From contig NC_056752.1 of the NCBI RefSeq assembly GCF_018687715.1, forward strand, positions 1,054,001 to 1,118,000: a DNA stretch of 64,000 nt. Reading direction: 5' to 3'. A program made the translations under genes and the position numbers. The notes under the pieces were generated by a model, which was given only the letters and a program-made list of their open reading frames with translations, searched no databases and was not told the origin of the DNA. Each line of letters opens with the position of its first letter. Position 1 is the stretch's first letter. Shown here piece after piece: positions 11,173-23,570 of this stretch. Source of the DNA: Carya illinoinensis. Lineage: Eukaryota; Streptophyta; Magnoliopsida; Fagales; Juglandaceae.

Positions 11173-13975
11173 TTAAGATATGGAATGCCGGCGATTCTTG
11201 TTGGGTTTCATCCGACCTATTGTATTGGCAGTGGCACCATCACTTCGTATGAAAGGAGAAAACCGCCCAAGTTTTTTGGACACACTGCTTATAAAAGATT
11301 TTCGAGGCAGGGGAGGCTTATCTGCAGATGGCAGAGCGTTTTTCATTGGACTGCTTACCGATGAACTATGTGTAGACCTTTCAAGCTCTTTCAGTTTCAT
11401 TTTCATTTTCATGAGCTCTATTTTCAAGCCCTCATTCTCTCTTCGTAGGCTGGAGAGCTCATCCGAAACCGGGCGGATATCAGTGGGGTATAACTTTAAC
11501 TTGGAAGGTAGGGTAGGAGAATCTTCACCCATGATGCCGCCGCTGCCACTCATGACATCTCTAAGGCGTTGCTGCTCATAATAAAGCACTTGAACCACAG
11601 TTTGAACAGGAAGGCGTTCATTCTGAGCAGCATGTGCACAGGCCTCCCGAGATAGTTTCTGACAGTCCATCAAGCTGCAAACTTTCTTTCTCTCCATGTC
11701 GCTTAATGCAGGATGAGCCTGTAAAGCACAAACAGAATGGTGGATTGATAAGGCTACTAGATTTCAGATTTCTTTGCTTGGTGTTTTCTTATAATTTGAA
11801 AAGACATCTTTGATCACCGCCTAACTAGCGTCTAAACCTTTTGACATTCTGTACGGATTTGGTTATGGATATCAAAATCCCTATATATGTTCAAGAAAAT
11901 AAGCACCTAAAGGCATCTTTTGCTTTGCATTAGTGTAAATCCTTCAGTGACAAAAGCAAAAAAAGGGCAAGTTAAGGTATTAAGGTCTACATCATATTTA
12001 ATCGTTTGAGATGCTTAAAGAAGCTGCTGTAAGAAAGAGAGGAGGGTGGGAGAGCAGTTATTTCCCGAAATCGGGTAGCAACAGCAGATAAATCGACCAT
12101 GTTGTACAAGAAGGAATTTGAAAGTGAGAGATTGCACCTTTAGGTAGATATCTATAGCTCTATAGATCCCATCTTCTGTCACCCTCTGTTGTTCTGGGAT
12201 GAGTTCACCAAGACCAATGAACCTTGAAACCGATAAGTTGCGATCAGAGGCTATTTCAGCAAGGTAGTTCTCCATTAGCTTCACAACCCGTTCCAAGTCA
12301 CTCGGTGGAGGAGAAACATACTCATCATCTGCATTGTAGATCAAGCGGTTCCCATCGATTTCATATTCAAGGAAATTCATCAGAATCCGCTGCACTGTAT
12401 CCACGTCAAACAATGTGTCCCCGGTAAATGAATACGAAGGAATCAAGAGATCATCCAAAACAGCGTGGCCTAATTGCATGCCCATCCTCTTCTCCAAATC
12501 AAGCCGGCAAGCAACTGTTGTGCCAAGAAATATTGCAGCTCGAAGCAGCATAGAGAGAAAGCTTAAAGACATTGCCTTCTTTTCCCTCGGCAAAAGACTT
12601 ACTATTGTTTCTAATACGACCCTCTTCTCGTGTTCTTGTGATGGCTCAATTTTCTTCCTTCCCTTTCCAAAGATTTCCTATACCAAATTGGAATTGAGGT
12701 TAGCCACAAAACCACAAAGTGGAGCAATTTTGATGTATTTAGAGTAGGATCTCACCAAACCTCGTAGAGATTTCTGTGCATAGAGCATTAGTATTGGACC
12801 GAGAGCATTTTGTTTAAAACCTCTAGCCATCATTGCAATCAGAACTCGGTGAAAGATATCAATTCTAAGAACAGTTAAATCCTCAGCCCACCAATCAAGA
12901 ATGGCCTTTGAGTGAGAGACTGAAGAAGAAATAATACCCTCATTGACACCCTCAGCCCTACTTGACGTGCAGAATTGACTCTCTTTGCAGGCTATATATG
13001 CGATGGCATCTATGCATCGGCTCACCAATTTTATTCTCTCCGCTATTGGAAGGAGGTCTTGTGACATATGTAAAACGGAAACTGCCCCTGCGAGGCTCGT
13101 GAGCGCCACTTCATTCAAGTAGGCTTCAGTTCTTCCCACTAAGTTTCCAACAGCGTACTCCTCAGCCATCTCTAGATACTCTGCCACGCATCGTAGTGCA
13201 GCAATATTTTCCGTCGTCATCCCAAAATTTATGCCATAGCAGAATTTAGCTGCAAGTTCGAATGCATCTGCCCCGCCCGGGAGTTTATGGAGTTCAATGA
13301 CAGAATGGTCAGCATCACTAGACTCAGATATCAGTTTCCTTATGTATCCACACTTAGAGACTAATGGAAACTGCAATGAAGTAAGTAATAAACAGCAAAA
13401 CTCAATAAAACTGTGCATTAAAATGGAATTCTATGTTAGATTCCTGTTGCTTGGAGTTATAAAGGCATAAAAATAGCTGAAGGAATACAAGCTAGGCCAT
13501 CGAAGACGCTTCTTTTATCATGTTCTGCTTCAGCCACCGAGTGTTTTTCCTATTATTGAATCTATAAGATAATCTGGTACTTGGAAACTGTAAAGGTGAA
13601 ATTAGGATTGGATTGTACCTTATGCAAGCAAAAATAGCCTTCTCCAGCATGAATGGTAACATCACTTGGGATCTCCTGGGAGAAAATCCTGTAAAAATGT
13701 TCAAGACACCATCTTTAATATTTCTTCACCTAATTTCCTTTTCAAGAAAAATCCACCAAACAGTGAAGATGTAACAGACATGATTTCCGCATTGTTTGAG
13801 AACAAACCCAGTAAAGCAATAGGAAGACATTTAGAAAAGAAGCAAACCATTCACTGGTTCTCTTCAGGGCAGTGGAAAGAAGCTCCTTCTTAGAAGACAT
13901 GTGAACAGTGGTGGTTGCAGTCTCATCCTGAACAAGATCCGCCATGGCCGATGAAACTGAGGCACCTCTTTTCAT
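11173..13975 (-). CDS. BTB/POZ-NPH3 domain protein (NRL family)
   Basis: Five exons on the minus strand, in transcript order: 13975-13848, 13688-13619, 13370-12756, 12677-12138, 11718-11173. All introns are GT-AG, phases match, and the total is 632 residues, usual for the NPH3/RPT2-like family. Residues about 26-140 form an N-terminal BTB domain (SEWIFSQEIPSDVTIHAGEG, FPLVSKCGYIRKLISES). The NPH3 domain follows at about 220-505 (DWWAEDLTVLRIDIFHRVL, YRAIDIYLK, AHPALSDMERKKVCSLMDCQ). A coiled coil lies at about 535-570 (SLRRENEGLKIELMKMKMKL). The tail ends RRHSIS, like the RxS 14-3-3 site at the C terminus of NPH3. NRL proteins are plasma-membrane-associated adaptors, some for CUL3 E3 ligases, in phototropin and auxin signalling. 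Which member this is cannot be told. The start at 13975 is the first ATG in frame; an internal ATG at the MADL position is possible. Confidence 0.93.
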
Positions 13976-15718
13976 TGTCAAATCTCCATTATATAATGGA
14001 TGACGAAGCAAGGTAGAGCAAAGAAAGACTGAGATGCAATTCCTGTCTAAGGTTGTGGTACTGAAACAACTCCCATGAGCATGTCATCCCCTGTACTTCT
14101 TTTGTTTCTTTTTGACACTTTTTTCAAACTTCCAATAAGAAGTTCGACTGAGCTGTTATGCAGCAATTAAAAGAACAGAGGCTGAAACTGCAGCTCTCCT
14201 TTCTCTAGTAACTGCATTATCCCACTTCAGCTACAATAACAACAATCATCAACGTTTCACCATTTGGACAATCACCCAAAATTGGCCTCCTGCGTTTTGA
14301 TAAAGATGTCATATTAAGTAGGGAAATGAATGGCAGTATGGGCATTATTACTAGAAACAGGGGTAAACGGTAGATTTTAGTGTGTGGTGAGGGGCTCATA
14401 GAGTTTTGTTGAAAGGATGAGATTAGTTTCGTGCTTATTGGCGGCTAAGGACTATGACTTTCCAAGTGGGAATTATTCTCACCTACAAAGGTACTGATCC
14501 TCCAATTATTCCTCTTTTCATTCTTGCAATTTCATTGCAAACTAAGATTATACAAACCAGTTGACAACATCTTGGTTTCTCGCTTTTCACTAAAATAACC
14601 AAGAATCCAATCCCCCCTTCCCCATGCATCAAAAAAAGAAAAAACGATTACCCATAAAGGGAAAATTACATAACGTGCCAAAACCCCAAGTACTGAAATA
14701 AATAAATTACACTATTTTTCATTTTTTTAAAGCTGTTATTAGGATTTTTTTAACATGATAATAGGAGTGAATGTTAGTATTAAGAAATGAGCGTAGGAAA
14801 AAAAATATTATCATTAATCATATAACATATTAATATGTATTAATCAGAGTGAATGATTAAAACCTAAAAACTCAAATATTCAGGACCAGCTAGTAAATGA
14901 TGACGTTATTCGTGACCTTGTAAAACTCATGAATCCCTCTTTAATTAACATTTTTTGGTTTTAGTACGATCTTTTGAATGCTGAAAGAGAAAGATGAGAG
15001 CCGGCCGGGGGAATCACTTGTGATGATCACTTGGAAACTGCGACTTCATACCATGAACCCAAAAACTCATCTGTCATTATTCAGATTTCAACTGAATGTA
15101 CTTGTTCTTATCAACATTGAAGGAATGAAACTTTCTTTTGAAGACCGGTCGGGTAATATATATATATACACACATCATACACGTGTTTTATGACTTTTTT
15201 GGATTGAAATATACCGACAAGTTAGACTTCTCCATCTCCAGTGGGAATAAATTGCAGACACCAGAGCCCTTGGAGATTAAAAAAAAATGGGCATCATTAA
15301 CGTCTGATCAATTTGGTATCCTAATTTGGAACTTAATCATGCCACGCCACTTGATTTCAAGAAAATGCTTTGCAACTCTCTGTGGCCGAGAAACCTTCTT
15401 CAAGGGAGGGTAGACCAAAAAAAAAGGAGGGTAGACCAGAACAAATTACAAGATCAAATATTGAGAGAGAGAGAGAATGGCCAGTTAGTTGGACTTATCC
15501 CGTCCAAATTGAGATTAATAAAAATACCAGGAATACAATATACAGTTATGAGTTATGTAAATGTTATAATTTATTTAAAAATTAGTAGAGTTTATTATTA
15601 AAAAATTAATTTTTTACGTGAATATAAATAAGATTATATACCACATCATCATTTTACTTACATCATATTATATATGATGTGATTATTTAATAGTAATAAA
15701 TATATTGTATTTTATTTA
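13976..15718. other. Upstream of the NRL gene, then spacer
   Basis: The first few hundred bases should hold the 5' UTR and promoter of the minus-strand NRL gene; I could not place a TATA box with confidence. Beyond about 14.7 kb the sequence is AT-rich with no recognisable gene. Short open frames at 14978-15601 lack motifs. Confidence 0.4.
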
Positions 15719-15726
15719 TTAAATAA

Positions 15727-16377
15727 TAGAGGTGGCAATATGTCACACGACCCGTTAACCCAACACGAACATGACACGATAATCGTGAGTTAGGGTTTAG
15801 CCTTAATGGGTTCGGGTCAAAACGGGTTGACCCGTTAAGACACGATTGCTTAACGGGTTAACCCGTTTTGACTCGTTATGACACGTTAAGAAAATTAAAG
15901 TTACAATTATACCCTTATATCTAAAAATAAAATTGTTAGAATTTCAATTTCGATATTTTTATTATTTGGATTGTAGTTTTGGACTTATAATTAGTTTTAT
16001 AATTTTTATAGATATTGTAATTTTAACATTTATATAAAATTATGCTAAATTTAATCAGGTTAAAAAGGTTAATTTCAGGCCTATTCAACCCATTTATATA
16101 AATAGTTTAAAATGAGTTGTATTGTGTCGTATTAACCTATTTCGTAATATTTTCTTAATTTATTTGTTTACTTATAAAAAAAAACATATTTCGTTATATT
16201 TATTAATGGGTTAAAACGGGTTAACACGACACGACCCGTTATGTTAATGGGTCGTGTTAAGGTTTGAGATTTTGATACGATAAGCTTAACGGATCGGGTT
16301 ATGGTTGATCTATATGACCCGTTAACACGATTTGACACGACACAAATATGACCCATTAACACGATTTGACACCCCTA
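15727..16377 (-). mobile_element. hAT-like MITE, copy 2
   Basis: A 651-bp non-coding element. It is flanked by an 8-bp near-perfect duplication (TTAAATAA at 15719-15726, ATAAATAA at 16378-16385). Termini are TAGAGGTGGCAA and TTTGACACCCCTA, imperfect inverted repeats of the TAGGGGTG type typical of hAT transposons. Both ends carry clustered CGGGTT/AACCCG and CGTGTC motifs as subterminal repeats, and the core is AT-rich. Orientation is opposite to the copies at 21337 and 22947. Confidence 0.85.
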
Positions 16378-16385
16378 ATAAATAA

Positions 16386-18032
16386 GATACAAATAAGATG
16401 ATATCATATGAATTCTTTCTAAAACCATAGTTTTTGGCCATATGAAAAACAGTACTAAATTCTACTGCTGTATAGCATTCTGTGAAGAATGTACGTACGT
16501 GGATGATCTGTCCAGTGTCCCCACGGGCGATCACCGACAAAAAGGGGTAGCAAATTATTTAGAATTGGAGTGCTAGAAAATTTTGATAACTATCATGCAA
16601 GGTTAACATTGCAAAGGGATCGAGATGGAGAGATCAGGGATCGCATGTCCCACGGCAATAAATAATTGTGGTTTTCGAATTTATTAAAAAAAAGAAGCTC
16701 TTGTACACATCAAAGGCCACTCTCCGGGATGCCCGTTCGCAGCATACAATTTAAGGCTATCTTTCAAATGTTGATTGATCATCGGACGAATTATATTTCA
16801 ATATATATCCAATATCCATGAATCTGATCTATCCATAAAATGAATATTTCAGCCCAGCAGCTAGCTCGTTATTGATGTTCGAATATGGTCAAAATATATA
16901 TATGTCTGTACGTACTCTTTTGATATTAATAAAATGTTTCTCGGGAATTATCTACTGTTCGAATATTTATAGCTGCATGCATGTCTCAGGAAATGTACTT
17001 ATACGAAATAATGATTGTTTATTTATATTATATGATTTATATGACAATATGTCCTTACAATGTTTTCACATTAAATTTAAAATCACGTACTGCATGATTT
17101 TGGTCTCATGAGTCATGACGGACTAATTATAATAATTAGTTAGTATACAAAAAAAAAAACACACACACACACACATGTACATATATATAATATGTACATA
17201 CCATTAAAAATAATAAATAAAATGAATTGATCGAAAATATTCTGAACACTAATAACTATAGAAAACAGATAAAGTCGAGAGGGACTAATTTAAATATAAT
17301 GATTTACAGTCTATTTCATTTACAAAGTAGGTATATATATACACGTTTGAAATGCTTGAGTTAAGCGAAAAATAAAGCGATTCTATAACTTTCTAATAAG
17401 TATATAGAGAAACACTTCCAAGCAGTCCGGCTGTAAATCCCACAAAAATAGCCATCCATTCATCTCAAGCCACGTAAAAAAAAATACTATAAGATAAATA
17501 CACTTCACTACAGAGAATCAAGGTCGTATGTGTTGCTAGTCCCTTTCTCATTTGCACCGCGCTCTGCTCTTCTCTTTCTCGCTACTCTCTATGCACTGCC
17601 TTCAGTCCGACGCTAACACAGCTCAGAGAGTCCCCCTCTAGTCAAATTCCTTTATTCTTTTCATTCTTTCGAAAAACCCATAACAAATTAAAAGAGATAG
17701 AGAAAGAAAACCTTCAGAAATTCCGGCCCTTGAACCCGTAATTCTTTTTCATCGAAATCTCTTACCCACTTCATAGCTCCATGAACGACGGCACAGAAGC
17801 AGCAACCATTCTGAGAAACTAATCAAATACTAATAAGAGCAACCGATAAGCATATACACCAAACCAAAAAAGCAAGAAACCAATGCTTATGGCCCAATCG
17901 TAAGTGGTTGAGGAAAGTAATTTAATGGACAATTTCTACAAATCTGAATAATGCAAAACACCTCATCCATGTAGTTTAGAGAATTAGTAACAACCGATAG
18001 TTCATACATACACATATAAAGTGAAATACTCA
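16386..18032. other. Intergenic spacer
   Basis: AT-rich, with a short (CA)n run at about 17160-17175. No gene, domain or structured RNA recognised. Confidence 0.45.
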
Positions 18033-18040
18033 GATCCAAC

Positions 18041-18661
18041 CAATGTTTTGAATACCATACCAGATGTCGTACTAGTCAAGGTATTGAAACAAAATATTTC
18101 GATATTGGTACCGTTTCGTGTACGTCGATATATGAATAAATTATATATATAAATATATATATATATAAATTATAAGGATTTTGCTACATACAGTCGGCAA
18201 ATACAGTCAGCATACAGTCGGTTGTACAGAATAAATAAAAAAAATTATAAAATTTTTTTTTTATATTCAGGGAGACCTACATGAATAAAAAAAGTTATAA
18301 AAATAATCTTTTTTTTCATATAGGTCCCGTATTAATTTATTTTTTTACAGCCGACTGCACGCCGACTGCATTTGCCGACTGCAAAAAGTATTCCTCAAAT
18401 TATAATCCAAAATAATAGTTTATATGAATAAATTATACATAAATACATATATATATATATATAAATTATAAATAGTCTGGTCTGAATTGGAGGTAAAAAA
18501 TGAGTTTGTAGTTTGAAAAAAAAAAAATACAGGCTGAAATATCAGCTGGTACGGCCGGTATTTAGATCGGTACGAAACAGTAAAATACCTATACCGAACC
18601 AGTAGCCGGTACGGCATATACTGACCATATCGGTTAATACAGTACAATATTTAAAACACTG
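18041..18661. mobile_element. hAT-like MITE carrying a nested MITE
   Basis: Termini CAATGTTTTGAATACC and, from the other side, CAGTGTTTTAAATATTG form imperfect inverted repeats. Flanking 8-bp sequences GATCCAAC (18033-18040) and GATTCAAC (18662-18669) differ at one base, the expected hAT target duplication. Subterminal CGGTAC/GTACCG motifs repeat on both sides. It is non-coding. A second MITE sits inside at 18174-18396; without it this element is about 390 bp. Confidence 0.8.
18174..18396. mobile_element. Nested MITE with long inverted repeats
   Basis: A 223-bp element. Both ends carry the same triple CAGTCGG pattern in inverted orientation: CAGTCGGCAAATACAGTC at about 18190 and its complement at about 18342-18385. 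The inverted repeats are about 55 bp. The flanks repeat AAATTAT (18167-18173, 18397-18403). The centre is AT-rich and non-coding. The family is not identified; the TSD length is uncertain in AT-rich DNA. Confidence 0.78.
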
Positions 18662-18669
18662 GATTCAAC

Positions 18670-19276
18670 TCCCTTGAGTGATGTATCTATGTGCAAACAA
18701 GAATTATAGGAAAAACTAAAAATTAGCAGAGAGTTAAAATGTGTTCGGAAACCAGATAAAGAGCATTAAAATGAGGGTAGTTTACATGGCAGATGCATCT
18801 CTTTTCTAGGGTCAAGCTCCGTCATCACGACCTTTGGTTTTCTAATGTTTGCTGGTTTAGGATAAATGTGGTGGAAGTCATACCTGTGACTATGTGATTG
18901 GCATGCTTTTATTTGGCCAAAACTAGCCAGACCGGTCCTAAGAAATTCTCAAGTACATATTTATAACTATGAGCTATATAATTACACATTAAGAATTTGA
19001 TATTGCATAATTAGATTTGCGGGAATTGGTTGCTTGATTCCTTAATTTTGGGAAGAATTACAGCTTTTCTTATAATAAGTAGACGTATAAATATAGGACA
19101 ATGTTGCCAAGCTAAAGCTAGCAATGGAAAACTGCATGCCCCTAATTTCATGTTTATACATGAACAAATTAAAAGATGGGAAATTAAAAATGCAATATTG
19201 TTAAGTACTATGTATCATTGTATTTTGTGAAAATGGAAACAACATTCAAAATCTCTGTTTTTCATCGTATATGCAC
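18670..19276. other. Intergenic spacer
   Basis: No gene or repeat recognised between the two MITEs. Confidence 0.4.
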
Positions 19277-19279
19277 ATG

Positions 19280-19418
19280 CATTATAAGAAAATTACTTAT
19301 TTACGATTAATTATTTATAATGAAATAGTTATTTTTAATTAAAATGAGTCTGTTTTCGTCGTAAATAATTTTTTTAATTGTAAAAGATTAATCACAAATA
19401 TTTATTTTTCTTATAATG
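19280..19418. mobile_element. CACTA-type MITE, 139 bp
   Basis: Inverted termini CATTATAAGAAAA, a decayed form of the plant CACTA end CACTACAAGAAAA. The flanking 3-bp target duplication ATG (19277-19279, 19419-19421) is as expected for CACTA elements. The interior is AT-rich and itself partly palindromic. No coding capacity, so movement would need an EnSpm/CACTA transposase from elsewhere. Confidence 0.8.
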
Positions 19419-19421
19419 ATG

Positions 19422-20988
19422 ATTCCGTGTATTACGTTCTGTCAATATATGTTCAATGAACACCCGCCTGCCCTAGGGAGCAATAATATTAGATCATCAC
19501 TAAGAGATCAGTGTCAAAATGTCGATATAGATCCTGATCATCTTCATTTCCAGGGGAGCGAATCCTGTTTCGTGCAATCCCAACATCGGATAATAATTGA
19601 CGCCGGACTACTCTAGCAAATTCCAATTAACTAGAAGTGGTACTTATAACAGGATAACGAGTATGACCTACATCATGTTCCCTTTATAAATATGGTTCCT
19701 TATGTGCGGATGGAGGGTTAGGGACCATGGAACTGTCAATAAATTTTAGGAAAATATTTTAGTTACAATATAACGATATAAAAGTACTCTCACAAGTTGA
19801 TAAGATTTAATATAATTTATTAGATTATAAAATTATTTTTATTATAAAATAAATCTGATAAATTATATGAAATTATATATATCAATTTGTATAATTATTT
19901 TTATATAATTTTTTTATAAATATATCACAGTTTATAAATTTATCATTTACATATCCGACACCTATATAGCTATATATTAGTAGCTAGATGTCTGATAATT
20001 CACATATATAGAACAGATAAATAACGTCTGCACAAGGCCCACAATCAAGGCAATAATTTTGACAAGCTCCATGGAATCGAGATTCTCGCTGTCTTTAGGA
20101 TTTGGCACCTTCAATGCGTAGAATCTATCGTCCAGACAATTGCTGATGATCTGGCCGGACTTGTCACCTCAGATCATCAGCTTATGTTCCCTAACTAGCT
20201 AGCTTATTTACTTGACTCGGGTAAATTACTAAATTATTGCTTAAAAGGATCTCAGCCACAAAAGATCGATCTAAGATGGTACATGTGAAAAGCCAAAAGG
20301 AGATCAAAAGTACCGAGCCAAGCAAGGCCACAAAATTCGAATGCATGCCCCCTGGGAGCTATGGTGCAATGTGAATTGCTCCATATAGTCAATGGTTTTC
20401 TGACAAAGGGTACGTACGTACTGAATTACGAGATCAGAGATAAATTCGCGCCACTACTCCAAAGTCATAATACGACAAATTGAGAGGAAACAAAAAAAAA
20501 AAAAGGCTATATAACGGTGAGGGTAAAAACTGACGTATTCAACGTGATTTTTAGGTAAAATTGACGCCGACCGATGTCTGAAAACATAGAAAAATAACTG
20601 ACAGTAATTAGTCGATAAGAGGAAATCCAGCCGTCTCAAGCACAGCGGATCTCGGTCGGCATTCGATTTATGTAGCGGTGAGATCCTTTTGAGAGAATAG
20701 ATAGATATAGAGAGTTACAAAATAGAGAGACGATGAGAAAAAGAAAATGAAATTATGAAGAAAAAGAACTCAAGAAGAAGATAATGTAATAATCAAACGA
20801 CGTGATTTGGTTTTAAATTTAATGGCATTATTATACTTATTTTTTTCATATTTTATAGATAAAACGATGTCGTTTGGTTTAATATCAAATATTGTAATTT
20901 AGCTATGTTTAAAACAAAACTTCAGGCATAAAACGATACCATTCCACTTAAATTATATATAATATATATAGACACGTATGTATGTATA
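19422..20988. other. Intergenic spacer
   Basis: AT-rich, no recognisable gene. Short open frames (for example near 20454-20639) have no motif. Confidence 0.4.
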
Positions 20989-20989
20989 T

Positions 20990-21191
20990 ATAAAATTATC
21001 ATTTATTTTAAAAATTTAAACTGATAAAAAGAGGGTCAGCTAGACTCCCCTTTAATGAATGACCTAATATATAAAATATTTAATTAAATTAAGTAAAGTG
21101 TAAAGTTAGAATTCGAACTCAAGACCTCTGCTCTGATACTATATAAAATCACCATTTATCTTAAAAGTTTAAAATAATAAGAAGAGATAAA
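20990..21191. repeat. Repeat fragment with 45-bp direct repeats and tRNA-like core
   Basis: A segment of about 45 bp (TTATTTTAAAAATTTAAACTG type, 20990-21036) recurs in diverged form at about 21145-21191. Between them is GAATTCGAACTCAAGACC followed by CTCTGCTCTGATAC, which resembles the T-loop and 3' end of initiator tRNA-Met. It may be a SINE or a scrambled LTR/primer-site remnant. Confidence 0.45.
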
Positions 21192-21336
21192 TTCTATTAT
21201 TTATTTTATATGTTAACAGTATGTATTTATGTAGTGGACTCACAAATCATGTTTAGCTTCAGTTTAACAATGTTCCGAGCCCATCGATAAGAAGGAAGAA
21301 TGTGGCTATTGTGTCTTTTTAAGTCTATGTGATTAA

Positions 21337-21938
21337 TAGAGGTGTCAAATCGTGTTAACGGGTCGTGTTCGTGTCGTGTAAAAGTATGCATATTATACTG
21401 TATAGGTCAATCCTAACCCGACCCATTAAATTTATCGTGTCAAAATTTCAAATTTTAATATAAGCCATTAACAAAACGTGTCGTGTCGTGTTAACCGTTT
21501 TAACCCATTAGTGAATATTACTAAATAGGTTAACACGACACAATACAACCGTTTCAAACTATTTATCTAGATTAGTTGAATATGTTTGAAATTAACCTAT
21601 TTTACGTGATAAAATTTAGCATAATTTTCTATAAATGTTAAAATCAAAATATCTATAAAAATTATAAAACTAACTACAAGTCCAAAATTATAATCTAAAC
21701 AATAAAAATATTGAAATTAAAATTCTAACAATTTTACTTTTGGGTAGAATGGTATAATTGTAACTTTAACTTTCTTAATGTGTCATAACAGGTTTATCCA
21801 TTATCGACCCGTTAAGCAATCGTGTCTTAACAGGTCAATCCGTTTTGACCCGAATTTCTTAAGACTAAATCTTAACCTGTTATTATCGTATTGTATTCGT
21901 GTTAGATTAACAAATCGTGTAATATATTGCCTATCCTA
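21337..21938 (+). mobile_element. hAT-like MITE, copy 3
   Basis: A 602-bp member of the same family, starting TAGAGGTGTCAAATCG and ending TTGCCTATCCTA. Flanking 8-mers GTGATTAA and ATAATTGA match at only five positions, so it is old or has drifted. Both ends are rich in AACGGGT/ACCCGTT and GTGTCGTGT motifs. Confidence 0.8.
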
Positions 21939-22938
21939 ATAATTGAGGTCTATCTGATATCATATGCATCATATGCATGCATGCATGCGTAAACTCAACT
22001 ATTCATTAGTTTTCGTAATTAATATTGCAAAACGTGTCTCAACAAACGTAGAAATCAAATCAAGAAACGGAGTTGGTTCTGAATAAACGAGTAGAGCACT
22101 CACATCCACTTTATTATAATTTTTCTTAAATTTTAATTAAAAATGACACTTTCTATCATTTTTTTCTAAATTTTATTATTTTTAAAAAACTTCCTACATC
22201 TTATTTTCTATTTTATTAAAATATATTTTTTATTTTTTTAATTATTATTATTTTTTAATTTCTAAATTTTTAACTATTTCCTATGAAATATATATATATA
22301 AATTAATTTAAAAAATAAATAATAACCCTCTAAATATAAAAAATTATTATTTACATCCTACATCTACACCTTAAAACAAAGAAGCGGGGTGAATCATTTG
22401 TTTTGCCAAAATAGTTAATTTGATTTCTTAAATTTTAGAAATAGTTTAAGACACCTAACGGAAATGTAGAAGTGTTTTGGTAGTAGTGCTATAGACAAAA
22501 AGGCCTGGCCTACTAGAAATTTGGGTAATCGTGCTAGCTTCATTTAAATAATAGAAAAAATATTTATGATTGTGAATTATATAATACATAATCATTTTAA
22601 AAAATAAATAAAATATAAGATTTATATAAAAAAATTATTTTTCTAATAATAAAAATTATTTTTTTAAAATAATTATGCAATAATTATACCCTTCATAATT
22701 ATATATAGAATTACTTTTTAAAGAATGATCAAAATTTCCTTTCCTTGTATTGATTTTAGAGTAGCACTACGGCTATTGCTGATAGTTTTCCTAGTTGTAG
22801 CGTGTGTTTTTATTTTTGACTTTTTTTGTATGTATTTTTTTAATATTTTTAAATATGTTTTTATAAAAATTCGTAATATTATTAAAAATATTTATTTAAT
22901 CACTAAACAAAAACATAAAAAGACAAAAAAAAAATCAG
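21939..22938. other. Very AT-rich spacer
   Basis: Dominated by A/T homopolymers and TA runs (for example near 22290). The open frame at 22725-22949 is low-complexity and is not called. Confidence 0.45.
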
Positions 22939-22946
22939 CGATATTC

Positions 22947-23562
22947 TAGGGATGTCAAATCGTGTTAACGGGTCGTGTTCGTGTCGTGTCAAAACATATA
23001 TATTATACTATATAGCTCAACCCTAACCCGATCCGTTAAACTTATCATATCAAAATCTCAAACCCTGACACGACCCGTTAACATAACGGGTCGTGTCGTG
23101 TTAATCCGTTTTGACCCATTAGTAAATATTATGAAATATGTTAAGATGATACAATACAACACATTTCAAACTGTTTATGTTAATGGATTGAATAGGTCCG
23201 AAATTAACCAGTTTGACCTGATTAAATTTAGCATAATTTTATATAAATTTTAAAATTACAATATTTATAAAAACTATAAATCTAACTACAAGTCTAAAAT
23301 TACAATTCAAACAATAAAAATATAGAAATTGAAATTCTAACAATTTTACTTTTAAGTACAAGGGTATAATTGTAATTTTAACTTTCTTAATATGTCATAA
23401 CGGGTTGACCCGTTATACACCCGTTAAAGAATTGTGTCTTAACGGATCAATCCGTTTTGACCCGAACTTGTTAAGACTAAACCCTAACCCGAAACCCTAA
23501 CCCGTTATTATCGTGTCGTGTTCGTATTGAATTAACGGGTCGTATAACAAATTACCACCTTA
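22947..23562 (+). mobile_element. hAT-like MITE, copy 4 (perfect TSD)
   Basis: A 616-bp element, starting TAGGGATGTCAAATCG and ending ATTACCACCTTA, between perfect 8-bp duplications CGATATTC (22939-22946, 23563-23570). This copy fixes the family as hAT-like. It lies in the same orientation as copy 3, about 1 kb downstream. It is non-coding; internal short frames such as 22975-23253 are chance. Confidence 0.9.
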
Positions 23563-23570
23563 CGATATTC

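Noticed and set aside
18041..18661. CRISPR-like reading of the spaced CAGTCGG motifs
   Set aside because: Motifs are in inverted pairs at MITE ends, not a regular direct-repeat array, and the genome is a plant's.
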